Part shown: piece by piece, positions 50,001 to 60,700 of the stretch
Layout: each line of letters starts with the position of its first letter
Numbering within the stretch: the stretch's first letter is position 1
NCBI GenBank assembly: GCA_032622095.1
Contig: CP136066.1
Location: 231,016,961-231,080,960, forward strand
DNA: 64,000 nt
Direction: 5' to 3'
Source of the DNA: Siphonodentalium dalli
Lineage: Eukaryota > Mollusca > Scaphopoda > Gadilida > Siphonodentaliidae
The notes under the pieces: model-generated
Told to the model about the DNA's origin: nothing
What the model saw: the letters and a program-made list of their open reading frames with translations, nothing else
Database searches by the model: none
Translations under genes and position numbers: made by a program

Positions 50001-53000
50001 GTTCATACCACATGTATCCCGACTACATCGTCATTATCAAAGAATGTTCATACTACATGTACCCCGGCTACATCGTCATTATCAAAGAATGTGCATACTG
50101 CATGTACCCCGGCTACATCGTCATTATCAAAGAATGTTCATACTACATGTACCCCGACTACATCGTCATTATCAAAGAATGTTCATACTACATGTACCCC
50201 GGCTACATCGTCATTATCAAAGAATGTTCATACTACATGTACCCCGGCTACATCGTCATTATCAAAGAATGTTCATACTGCATGTACCCCGGCTACATCG
50301 TCATTATCAAAGAATGTTCATACTACATGTACCCCGGCTACATAGTCATTATCAAAGAATGTTCATACTGCATCTACCCCGACTACATCGTCATTATCAA
50401 AGAATGTTCATACTACATGTACCCCGACTACATCGTCATTATCAAAGAATGTTCATACTGCATCTACCCCGACTACATCGTCATTATCAAAGAATGTTCA
50501 TACTACATGTACCCCGGCTACATAGTCATTATCAAAGAATGTTCATACTGCATCTACCCCGACTACATCGTCATTATCAAAGAATGTTCATACTACATGT
50601 ACCCCGGCTACATAGTCATTATCAAAGAATGTTCATACTGCATCTACCCCGACTACATCGTCATTATCAAAGAATGTTCATACTACATGTATCCCGGCTA
50701 CATCGTCATTATCAAAGAATGTTCATACCACATGTACCCCGACTACATCGTCATTATCAAAGAATGTTCATACTACATGTACCCCGGCTACATCGTCATT
50801 ATCAAAGAATGTTCATACCACATGTACCCCGACTACATCGTCATTATCAAAGAATGTTCATACTACATGTACCCCGGCTACATAGTCATTATCAAAGAAT
50901 GTTCATACTGCATCTACCCCGACTACATCGTCATTATCAAAGAATGTTCATACTACATGTATCCCGGCTACATCGTCATTATCAAAGAATGTTCATACCA
51001 CATGTACCCCGACTACATCGTCATTATCAAAGAATGTTCATACTACATGTACCCCGGCTACATCGTCATTATCAAAGAATGTTCATACTACATGTATCCC
51101 GGCTACATCGTCATTATCAAAGAATGTTCATACTACATGTACCCCGACTACATCGTCATTATCAAAGAATGTTCATACTACATGTATCCCGGCTACATCG
51201 TCATTATCAAAGAATGTTCATACTACATGTACCCCGACTACATCGTCGTTATCAAAGAATGTGCATACTACATGTACCCCGGCTACATCGTCATTATCAA
51301 AGAATGTGCATACTACATGTACCCCGGCTACATCGTCATTATCAAAGAATGTTCATACTACATGTACCCCGGCTACATCGTCATTATCAAAGAATGTGCA
51401 TACTACATGTACCCCGGCTACATCGTCATTATCAAAGAATGTTCATACTACATGTACCCCGACTACATCGTCATTATCAAAGAATGTTCATACTACATGT
51501 ACCCCGGCTACATCGTCATTATCAAAGAATGTTCATACTGCATGTACCCCGGCTACATCGTCATTATCAAAGAATGTTCATACTACATGTACCCCGGCTA
51601 CATCGTCGTTGTCAAAGAATGTTCATACTGCATGTACCCCGGCTACATCGCCATTATCAAAGAATGTTCATACTACATGTGCCCCGGCTACATCGCCATT
51701 ATCAAAGAATGTTCATACTGCATGTACCCCGACTACATCGTCATTATCAAAGAATGTTCATACTACATGTACCCCGGCTACATCGTCATTATCAAAGAAT
51801 GTTCATACTACATGTACCCCGGCTACATCGTCATTATCAAAGAATGTTCATACTACATGTACCCCGGCTACATCGTCATTATCAAAGAATGTTCATTCTA
51901 CATGTACCCGACTACATCGTCATTATCAAAGAATGTTCATACTACATGTACCCCGACTACATCGTCGTTGTCAAAGAATGTTCATACTGCATGTACCCCG
52001 GCTACATCGTCATTATCAAAGAATGTTCATACTACATGTACCCCGGCTACATCGTCATTATCAAAGAATGTTCATACTACATGTACCCCGACTACATCGT
52101 CATTATCGAAGAATGTTCATACTACATGTACCCCGGCTACATCGTCATTATCAAAGAATGTTCATACTACATGTACCCCGACTACATCGTCATTATCGAA
52201 GAATGTTCATACTACATGTACCCCGGCTACATCGTCATTATCAAAGAATGTTCATACTACATGTACCCCGGCTACATTGTCATTATCAAAGAATGTTCAT
52301 ACTGCATGTACCCCGACTACATTGTCATTATCAAAGAATGTTCATACTACATGTACCCCGGCTACATCGTCATTATCAAAGAATGTTCATACTACATGTA
52401 CCCCGGCTACATCGCCATTATCAAAGAATGTTCATTCTACATGTACCCGACTACATCGTCATTATCAAAGAATGTTCATACTACATGTACCCCGGCTACA
52501 TCGTCATTATCAAAGAATGTTCATACTACATGTACCCCGGCTACATCGTCATTATCAAAGAATGTTCATTCTACATGTACCCGACTACATCGTCATTATC
52601 AAAGAATGTTCATACTACATGTACCCCGGCTACATCGTCGTTGTCAAAGAATGTTCATACTGCATGTACCCCGGCTACATCGCCATTATCAAAGAATGTT
52701 CATACTACATGTGCCCCGGCTACATCGCCATTATCATAGAATGTTCATACTATACTTACCCCGGCTACATCGTCGTTGTCAAAGAATGTTCATTCTACAT
52801 GTACCCGACTACATCGTCATTATCAAAGAATGTTCATACTACATGTACCCCGACTACATCGTCGTTGTCAAAGAATGTTCATACTGCATGTACCCCGGCT
52901 ACATCGTCATTATCGTAGAATGTTCATACTATACTTACCCCGGCTACATCGTCGTTGTCAAAGAATGTTCATACTACATGTACCCCGGCTACATCGTCAT

Positions 53001-53876
53001 TATCAAAGAATGTTCATACTACATGTACCCCGACTACATCGTCATTATCAAAGAATGTTCATACTGCATGTACCCCGGCTACATCGTCATTATCAAAGAA
53101 TGTTCATACTGCATGTACCCCGGCTACATCGTCATTATCAAAGAATGTTCATACTACATGTACCCCGACTACATCGTCATTATCAAAGAATGAGCATTCT
53201 ACATGTACCCCGGCTACATCGTCGTTGTCAAAGAATGTTCATACTGCATGTACCCCGGATACATCGCCATTATCAAAGAATGTTCATACTATACGTACCC
53301 CGGGTACATCGTCGTTATGAAAGAATGTTCATACTACATGTACCCCGACTACATCGTCATTATCAAAGAATGAGCATTCTACATGTACCCCGGCTACATC
53401 GTCGTTGTCAAAGAATGTTCATACTGCATGTACCCCGGATACATCGCCATTATCAAAGAATGTTCATACTATACGTACCCCGGGTACATCGTCGTTATAA
53501 AAGAATGTTCATACTACATGTACCCCGGCTACATCGTCATTATCAAAGAATGAGCATTCTACATGTACCCCGGCTACATCGTCGTTGTCAAAGAATGTTC
53601 ATACTGCATGTACCCCGGATACATCGCCATTATCAAAGAATGTTCATACTATACGTACCCCGGCTACATCGTCATTATCAAAGAATGAGCATTCGACATG
53701 TACCCCGGCTACATCGTCGTTGTCAAAGAATGTTCATACTACATGTACCCCGGCTACATCGTCGTTGTCAAAGAATGTGCATACTACATGTACCCCGGTA
53801 TACATGTATCCCGGCTACATCGTCGTTGTCATAGAATGTTCATACTACAAGTACCCCGGCTACATCGTCGTTGTCG

Positions 53877-55280
53877 AAACGTAATTGACATGCGGTTTCA
53901 TCTAACTACCGCTGATATGAGTGAACACTGCATCAATACACCAATATTTATTATACGAATTGCAGTTTTCGGTGGTCATTTATCCGTCTTTCATCTACTA
54001 GTAACTACCGCTGATGTGGCAATTGGACATTTTGGCGGCCATCTTGAGTCATGTAGTAACATGTCGAAATGCTCATTCTGATCAGCTTCCAAGTAAAGGT
54101 ATTTTATACTTGTACATGCGTACATCAGGCACTATTGTAAATCGTTCAGAAAAATGTATATGCCAACACCAGATACATTAACAAAATTGCCTCGATGGGG
54201 GATATTCAGATGAAATGCTGATATTTTGAATGACTTCAAGAATTCATAGTTTGCTTTCTCACAAGATATGACAAATATTGAGATACATACATATTGCATT
54301 AATAAAATATCACCTGTGTGGATTACAGGGCTCGTATGTCAGTTACAACATTACAATAGTCTACTGGTGGCATCTTTTTTCTTAGATTGTAGTTTTTGGT
54401 TAACAAACGGACATGAGAAACTACATGTTAGCATTGAGCAAAGACACAACTAAAACATTCAGGGTGTGTGCTAATATAGCGGCCGGAGTAATGAAACATT
54501 CAGGGTGTGTGCTTAGCGGCCTGAGTAATAGGGAACCCAGCATTATTGAATAGCTTCAAGCGTTTTCGGTTCACATTGTTCTGCAAATGTGACAGATGTC
54601 AAGATATAATCACATATTGTAATAGTGTACGACCCCATCGTATGCATAACGGGTTTCGTTTGTAATTTTTCACACTGATAAAGTCGACAATAAGGAAATA
54701 GAAAAGTTTGGCGGCCATTTTGGATTTTGTGGGAAATTTAAAAATGCTCAATCATGCCAGCTGTCCAGCAAAGATAATCTCGAACTATAGAATTCCGTTG
54801 TGAAATAAACTATATACGAAAAGAAAACAGTTTCAGACCCTCGTTGGTCGTATTATTTGGAGATGATGGCAACAATTGCTTACCCGGGATGATGGGTTTC
54901 AAAGATAAACATAAATATTTTCAACCTTGTATCCTAGAACTTGTTCCTGACCCACTTTAACAATTCAACGATTGTATGTATTCACCTATATAATTGATAA
55001 ACATATAGGTACATGTAGCAATACGCAATTTCCAGTAATGTTCACAACCCGGGAGCGTGTACTAATAGCAATGTCAAATTATTAACATGCAAGGGCAAAT
55101 GACGAAATTTAGGGAAGACTTTTTCACAAAGGTGAACACTCTGAGCCGGCCTGTAATGAATAAGAAATAATATTACGCATCCAATTTTCTTTTTGTAAAC
55201 TTTCACAACTTTGTAATTTAATTCAATTCAATTTTCAATCCTAATTTTCCTATTTTACAGCCCTCCTACAGCCCGCCTAC
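53877..55280. other. Right flank of the array, intron
   Basis: No gene recognised. It includes a 39-bp tandem duplication at about 54448-54530 (AAACATTCAGGGTGTGTGCT) and TTTTGGCGGCCAT motifs near 54034 and 54711, which are shared with 26.1-26.7 kb and 62.9-63.9 kb. Confidence 0.5.
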
Positions 55281-55356
55281 AGCCCATCTACAGTCGTCAG
55301 AAGGTTTACTAGTGACCACTTGTGCACCGTCCCCGTGACCAAGATAAGCTGTATGA
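55281..55356 (-). CDS. Candidate exon B of the astacin-like gene
   Basis: The minus strand reads AYLGHGDGAQVVTSKPSDDC, which aligns without gaps to the astacin segment between the two halves of the domain (SYVGRxGGxQxVSL, then Cys). A segment of this kind is needed between exons A and C. Problems: the 5' phase is only matched if the acceptor is GAG at 55359-55357 with the GTGCGT donor of exon A; the spacing is then exactly that of the family, but the usual Cys is His. The better acceptor ACAG (55350-55349) gives phase 1, which fits no donor of exon A. The donor GTAGGC (from 55280) fits phase 0 of exon C but is weak. So it is a likely exon with unsettled borders, or a decayed duplicate. Confidence 0.45.
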
Positions 55357-55530
55357 CTCAATGCTAGTCATTTTGACTAATCTGAGCAAACAAGTAGTCG
55401 TTATTACTATCAACTTCATAGTCATTATGACTAACTTTCCGACTCAGTTATTATGAATAACCAAGCTAGTCAATATGTGGACAATTAAACCTTTGACTAC
55501 TTAAGTTAGTCATTATGACTAACCTTTTTC
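55355..55530. repeat. Dispersed repeat with ATGACTAA/TTAGTCAT palindromes
   Basis: Several TTAGTCATTATGACTAA-like palindromes. It is the inverted counterpart of 13021-13110: both share GTTAGTCA, TTTGTCC or TTGTCC, and a GAGAG-type end. It touches the left side of candidate exon B. Confidence 0.55.
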
Positions 55531-55967
55531 TCTCAATGCGATATGCAAGTAGATAGATAAATATAAATTTTGGACCTTATGTCTGAAAAGTCCCACTAAA
55601 ACCGAAGAACTATATTTCGAAACGGTGGGGTTCGGTTCTCCGATTATTTTATCAACACAAAAGTATAAACGCGCGTGTACGACATTGTCACAACTCGAAC
55701 GGCAAGTCAAACACAAGAGTTATAATTTGCTGCAATTTTGACGAGTCAACAAAACGACCGCTCTGAGTTTCCGATCTGTCATTATGTTTTAGTGTCGGAA
55801 TTGTTCTCAAAGCACATAGAAAATTTGACTTTGGAGCGATCGGGTTTCGCCATTTTCGCTGTAAAATCCCATGCTAAATATAGAAACACGGACTAGTACC
55901 CAGCCGGTTACAGAGTCAGAAAGGAAGCACGCATGACTGGTGCGCTCCGGTAGAGATTGATACGCAC
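55531..55967. other. Short intron between exons A and B
   Basis: About 610 bp separate the donor of exon A from the acceptor of candidate exon B. A 65-codon minus-strand frame (55716-55519) is not recognised. Confidence 0.4.
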
Positions 55968-56085
55968 CCTTTATCCATTATGAAGTTGGCGTAGTATTGC
56001 TGGTTTGTCCGTGGCACAAATCGGATGCACGTACCGGTCTCCCAGTCAGCCATTGCTTCAGCGATTACAGCACGGTAGGTGGCAT
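55968..56085 (-). CDS. Astacin-like metalloprotease, exon A (N-terminal half of domain)
   Basis: Exon of 118 bp encoding YRAVIAEAMADWETGTCIRF, then VPRTNQQYYANFIMDKG, the astacin segment with the first conserved Cys (TCIRFVPR). The acceptor is CATGCAG (AG at 56087-56086), entered in phase 1. The donor is probably GTGCGT from 55967 (phase 2); GTATCA from 55963, after GGGTGC, is the alternative and would keep the next family Cys. The open frame runs on to a stop at 55916, but the last residues do not match the family. The first strand of the domain, the propeptide and the signal peptide would be in exons further right, not found within the window. The acceptor is only 62 bp from an inserted transposon. 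Confidence 0.85.
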
Positions 56086-56479
56086 CTGCATGACATATAG
56101 TCAAATGTGATATATGTAATAGCATGGCATTGTATATTGGAGACTAGCAGGGTTGGGTCAATTACATTGCAATGTAATTAATTACAATTACAATTACATT
56201 GAAATATGTCAATTACAATTACATTGGAAATGCAATGTAATTAATTACAATTACAATTACATTGGTTCAATTACAATTACAATTACTTTTGGTTAATGAA
56301 AATCGGGAAGAGCTTCAAGGAGGAAAGTCATTTTGTTTGATGAACTTTATTGATATACATAAAACATAAAAGCAAATTAATGTAACACAGTGAAACAATG
56401 TAAACAAAACAATAAAACAACAACTACATGTAGAGCACAAATTGTTCATTTGATGTGGTGGTTACAACTGACCATCATC

Positions 56480-56680
56480 ATTCTTTCGAATGTGTCATCT
56501 GTCATTCGACACCTGTCGGTCTGGATATTTTGCCTGCAATACTGAAGAGCCGCTCAACGGGTGCTGATGAGACAGGGACACAGAGGTGCTTTGCTGCTAG
56601 CAGGCTTAACCCAGGAAAGTTTGTACAATTAAGTCGCCAGTATGAAGAGGGCGCTCATGTTGATCCCTATGTTTCCGCTG
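56480..56680 (-). pseudogene. hAT transposase C-terminal dimerisation region
   Basis: The minus strand reads NFPGLSLLAAKHLCVPVSSA and goes straight on with PVERLFSIAGKI. This is the hallmark of the hAT dimerisation domain (LSxLAxKxLxVPxSSAPxERxFSxAG). It belongs to element C. The open frame on the plus strand across the same DNA is a shadow. Confidence 0.85.
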
Positions 56681-57259
56681 AAACAAAAATAATTAACATT
56701 AAGATACATCATTATGTATAATTTGCCTACATACTAATAGCAGGGATTAAAACAATCAAGCTAGCTAGGGTTGTAAATCACACACAATGACATAATCAGG
56801 ATTATGAAGTAAAACAGGCCACCGGTGCGCCTAATGCTGCCTTTGTTATGGGATTAACGCATTGATAAAATACTGCAGTGGAGTCATATAATTAGGACAG
56901 CAACACAGATTAAGTGCACAACACTGACCAGATATGGAGGTGAATACAGTTAAGCTCAAAACAAATAGATTAAATTAGGTTTTGTTATGAAGACAAAATG
57001 CATTTATTATTAATGTTATAAAACAATTATTGTTATAAAATGAATGCATTACTTTTAAAGATATATTCCGGGAATGTTCAGAAACAACAATAATGTTTAT
57101 GATTTTTTTTTTTTTTTAAATCCAATACATGTACTTGTATTAATTGTGTACATATTGTCATGATGATATACACATTATTGTAGGTGTATTAAAACATATA
57201 CATATAATAATAACAATAACATATATAAATAATATAAAATAAAATTCAACATGACTTAC

Positions 57260-57430
57260 CTTTAGATGTGTGATGAAATTTGAAGTTGCTTTTGCTGAAC
57301 CCGAAATCAGTGTTGGACAATGTTTACATGTAGCTTTGAATTTGTCAGAAATATCATTGGGCAAGGTAAAATGTTGCCTCATTAATGAAAAACTTTGAGA
57401 AGGCATCGCTAATGACTCTAATAGAGGCAA
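57260..57430 (-). pseudogene. BED-type zinc finger exon of hAT element C
   Basis: 57 codons, open. KATCKHCPTLISGSAKATSNF, then ITHLK, supplies C-x2-C and the first His of a BED finger, the DNA-binding domain at the start of many hAT transposases. A strong donor GTAAGT starts at 57259. The second His would come from the next exon, as it does in element A (60094), but that exon is not present here. So the exon is orphaned by internal deletion. Confidence 0.75.
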
Positions 57431-58151
57431 AGAGGTAATGATTGCTTGATAGTCAGTGATGCAGTTATATACAAACTTGTAACAACAAATGATGATACCA
57501 TCTCATTATGGGGGGGGGGCTACATGAAAGAGTAATCACTGTATTCACTGAGCGGTCGTCATCTTTGAAGTATAGTATTGAGCTATGACAACAACCCAAT
57601 TCTATTGTGACCCACAACTTGTGAGTTGTTTTAAATCAAACCACATTTAGACTATCAAAACATTGTGTGACTTCTATAGTGAGAGGGTTTCATGACTCCA
57701 TCTTTGAAGTTTGAATTTAGAACATGTATCCATGAAACTACTAACATAGAAGGAAACATGCGGATAATGACCCCATGTGTATAACACTAGTCAAGTAAGT
57801 TAGTAACCAAGTGTTTTACCTGATACTATTAACATATCATAGTCATGTCACATTTCAGATACAAATGCTGATGTGTTAACTTGTTATATTGGTCTGTATT
57901 TTTGGAATGTAATTGAAAATGTAATTGAAATGTAATTGAAATTACACCCCTTTTCTCAATGTAATTAATTACATTCAATTACATGTAATTGAAAAAACCT
58001 TCAATTACAAATTACATCCAATTACTTGGGAAAATGTAATTAATTACATTCAATTACAATTACAAATTACAATTATCCCCACCCTGGAGACTAGTCAGAA
58101 CTAAAGTGCGCAATGAGGAACGAATACTTGTCAACTGAGAGTTCCATCTAG

Positions 58152-59206
58152 CAGTGTTCGCGCTGTCGGTAGCCAAATTAGCCAATGGCTAATATTTTTC
58201 GAATTTGGCTAATAAAAATTTCATTTGGCTAAACTTTTGGCTAAACTTTTTTTGAACCCAAATGGAGACTGAAATCATGGGGCCAGAAAGCTAATTAATA
58301 AAAGCGCTCAATAGATCGACATTCAAGACGAAGTTAGGTGACGAAAGTATTTCATTATTTTCGTACTTATGAAATATCGTACAAAGGGAAACCCAATCGA
58401 CAACTCTATCAACCAAGCGATTAAGTGATATGCAATCATCTTTAGTTTTCACAAGACGGACATTCAAAGACGCATGGACATTAAACTGACCGTGGTTGAA
58501 TTATGACAATGTGAATAAAGCAATGTTTTGTAAAGTGCATTGACGCCGGTATATATAAGCAATTTGTTCGTAACAGGCTGTTTTAATCTGGAGAAAGATT
58601 ACGTCACTCTGTACGAAGAAGCAAAAGGTCATTATTAATTTTTACATTTAATCCCTAATCCCCCATTCAGCCCATTATCTGTCTGGTCACTCACGGCGCT
58701 CCTGCACAATGCATGTTTATGATGACATTGTATTTATGACGGTCGAGGTTTATGAGCACCACGTGTAAGACAATAGCTTAATCAGCCAAATGTGAATCAC
58801 AACATATATTTTGTGGCTATTTGTCGTCAATACCGATACAGTCAAAATAATATGCATGCTTTTATGACAGATTGTAATTTGATAATGGCGTAACAATATC
58901 AAGTTATTAGTTTCCAGATGTCACTTAGATATTTTCGCAAGGATAAATATTTAATGATTTAAAAAAAGATATTGATATATATTGACAATCCCGGGTTAAA
59001 TGATTGTGTATTTTACCTGTGTCTGTTAGATTTTACGGTTTAGTCATTAATTGTGAACCGACCAGAAAACAATGATTTAATTTGGCCAAAGTTTTTTTTT
59101 AATTTGGCCAAAAAACATTTGGCTAAAGTTTTTTTCATTTGGCTAATAAACTTTTCATTTGGCTAAACTTTTGGCTAAAGTTTTTTTCTGTCCAGCGCGA
59201 ACACTG
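58152..59206. mobile_element. hAT element B, non-autonomous, 1055 bp
   Basis: Perfect inverted ends CAGTGTTCGCGCTG and CAGCGCGAACACTG with a perfect 8-bp target duplication, CCATCTAG (58144-58151 and 59207-59214). Near both ends ATTTGGCTAA recurs, a likely binding site array for a transposase. No coding remains. It was inserted in the transposase gene of element A exactly at the TRW codons: the reading frame of A resumes on its other side. Confidence 0.95.
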
Positions 59207-60094
59207 CCATCTAGTAGCGTTGGCAGCTTGTACACGATTCTCATCTTCCAATAGTTCACTTGAATGAATCGATTTCCGAATACTTCTCACAATCACAGAC
59301 ACCTTTGCTATAACCTTCGAAATATGTCCACCTGCTTTTTTGAGACCGTCTTTCACAACTAGTTAAAGAGTGTGCGCATAACACGAACCACGTTGTGTAC
59401 CTGGGAATATATCAGTGATACTGTCCTCCCCAATAGACTCACTATCACTGTCACACTCCTAATCAGAATCATCATCTGCGACATCCTCGAAATCAGGCAA
59501 AGGAAAGTCAAACGCCTTTGTCATGTTTGATGCATTGTCGGTGATGATATGGGTAACCTTGTCAGTAATGTCTAAATCAGCGATCACCTCTTCATATTCC
59601 AGACGTATGTTCTCTGCATTGTGGCGACCCTTGAAACGTTTTCACGCAATCATGACCGATTTCATTGTCCAATCAAGAATGTAGTGTCCAGTGATGCCGG
59701 GGTACGCCTTCATCTGTCGGTTGGACCACAGATCTATTGTCAGACAAACACTTTGAGCACGAACGAGTTGTTGTTTGACATTCTCCTGCACACGTTTGGC
59801 TTTGTCGGGAAGAAGCTTGGATGACAGATGTTTTCTGCTGGGAATCTGATAACGAGGTTCTAGGGCGCCGATCAAATGTTTGAAGCTGTAGCTGTCTACG
59901 ATGTGCATTGGAATAAGGTTTTCTGCTATGAGGAAGATGAGGGCTTCTGTCAACATGACTTAGCGGGAGTCATTTGTGGCATATTTGGTTGATGATTTGG
60001 CGAAGGTTACTATCTTTTGTTGGCTTGAATCGGGTGTGCTGGTCTTTGCTGCTGGCTTTGACAGAATGGTCAGATAGACATCTCTATGCTTTCG
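59207..60094 (-). pseudogene. hAT transposase, catalytic exon of element A
   Basis: The exon starts after TTATTACAG at 60094 (RKHRDVYLTI). It holds PRYQIPSRKHLSSKLL, SVCLTIDLWSNRQMKAYPGI (first catalytic Asp in the TIDLWS motif), THIITDNASNMTKAF (second catalytic Asp) and VQAANATRW, the TRW motif where element B is inserted. The frame resumes at 58151 with NSQLTSIRSSL. In-frame stops at 59960-59962, near 59642, near 59460 and near 59360 inactivate it. The last catalytic Glu and the dimerisation region are not present in this copy. Confidence 0.85.
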
Positions 60095-60568
60095 CTGTAA
60101 TAATAAACAAAATCCAATTAAGTACTGAGGTAACAACATATAAGATATATACAGGCATACATAATGATCCATATTTATGGTCATGGTGGGAAACAACTTA
60201 ACACAAGTTTGACACACAAAGATTAATCAGTGACCAGAGAGTAAGGTTAGCAATGGCTGGGTAAAACACAATAGGGATTAATTTAGCTTGATTTACAATA
60301 CAATAGGCACAATTTAATCTTTTCACTGATATCAGTCCTCAGTGCAGTAAGGCTAGCAATGTCTGGGTAAAACACAATAGGGATTAATTAGTTTGATTTA
60401 CAATACAATAAGGCATAACTTAATCTTTGTTTATCCCACATTGGGTGTATACTAGGTAATTATATAGAAAGCATGCATATTATAACTTTTGATAGCCACT
60501 GGTAACAATATTTAGAGTACATTACTGGAATAAAAGTTGATAATTTAACATACAAATCAAATACATAC

Positions 60569-60700
60569 CTTGATATGTGTCATAAAGTTGGAAGTGCTTT
60601 TGCTTGCCCCGGAAATATAACTTGGACAGTGTTTGCACTGTACTTTCATAGTATTTCATGGATTGTCTGGCATGTGGAAATGATTCAAAACGGTAGACAT
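60569..60700 (-). pseudogene. BED finger exon of hAT element A
   Basis: 44 codons from an ATG at 60700. VQCKHCPSYISGASKSTSNF, then MTHIK, is a BED finger like that of element C. A TGA lies in frame just before it (at MPDNP). The donor GTATGT starts at 60568 in phase 0 and fits the acceptor at 60096-60095, whose exon supplies RKH with the second His. Confidence 0.75.

Larger units (their letters stand above)
27703..53876. repeat. 45-bp satellite array, about 580 copies, 26 kb
   Basis: The unit reads TACATGTACCCCGG, CTACATCGTCATTATC, AAAGAATGTTCATAC. Variation is concentrated at a few sites: CGGCTAC/CGACTAC/CGGATAC; GTCATTATC/GTCGTTGTC/GCCATTATC; TACATG/TGCATG/CACATG/TATACTT; and TTCATAC/TGCATAC/GAGCATTC. 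Combinations of these make units traceable and reveal block duplications. The left part (27.7-33 kb) is the most varied; 37-49 kb is very uniform. A few units are 61 bp or 44 bp. All three plus frames are open for long runs (15-residue repeats such as YPGYIVIIKECSYYM, HVPRLHRHYQRMFIL and TPATSSLSKNVHTTC), while the minus strand has a stop in every frame of each unit. I see no start, splice or composition signal that makes any frame a gene. The array lies in the 40-kb astacin-gene intron. Confidence 0.98.
56148..58086 (-). mobile_element. hAT element C, internally deleted, 1939 bp
   Basis: The ends are CAGGGTTGGG and CCCCACCCTG, each followed inwards by many copies of AATTACA. They are flanked by a perfect 8-bp target duplication, GAGACTAG, at 56140-56147 and 58087-58094. 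On the minus strand it keeps the first exon (BED finger) and the C-terminal dimerisation part of a transposase, but the catalytic middle is missing, so it cannot move on its own. It lies next to exon A in the upstream intron, inside or at the edge of the older hAT element A. Confidence 0.92.

Noticed and set aside
27703-53876. CRISPR array
   Set aside because: Units abut with no unique spacers, there are about 580 copies with graded variants, and the context is an animal intron.
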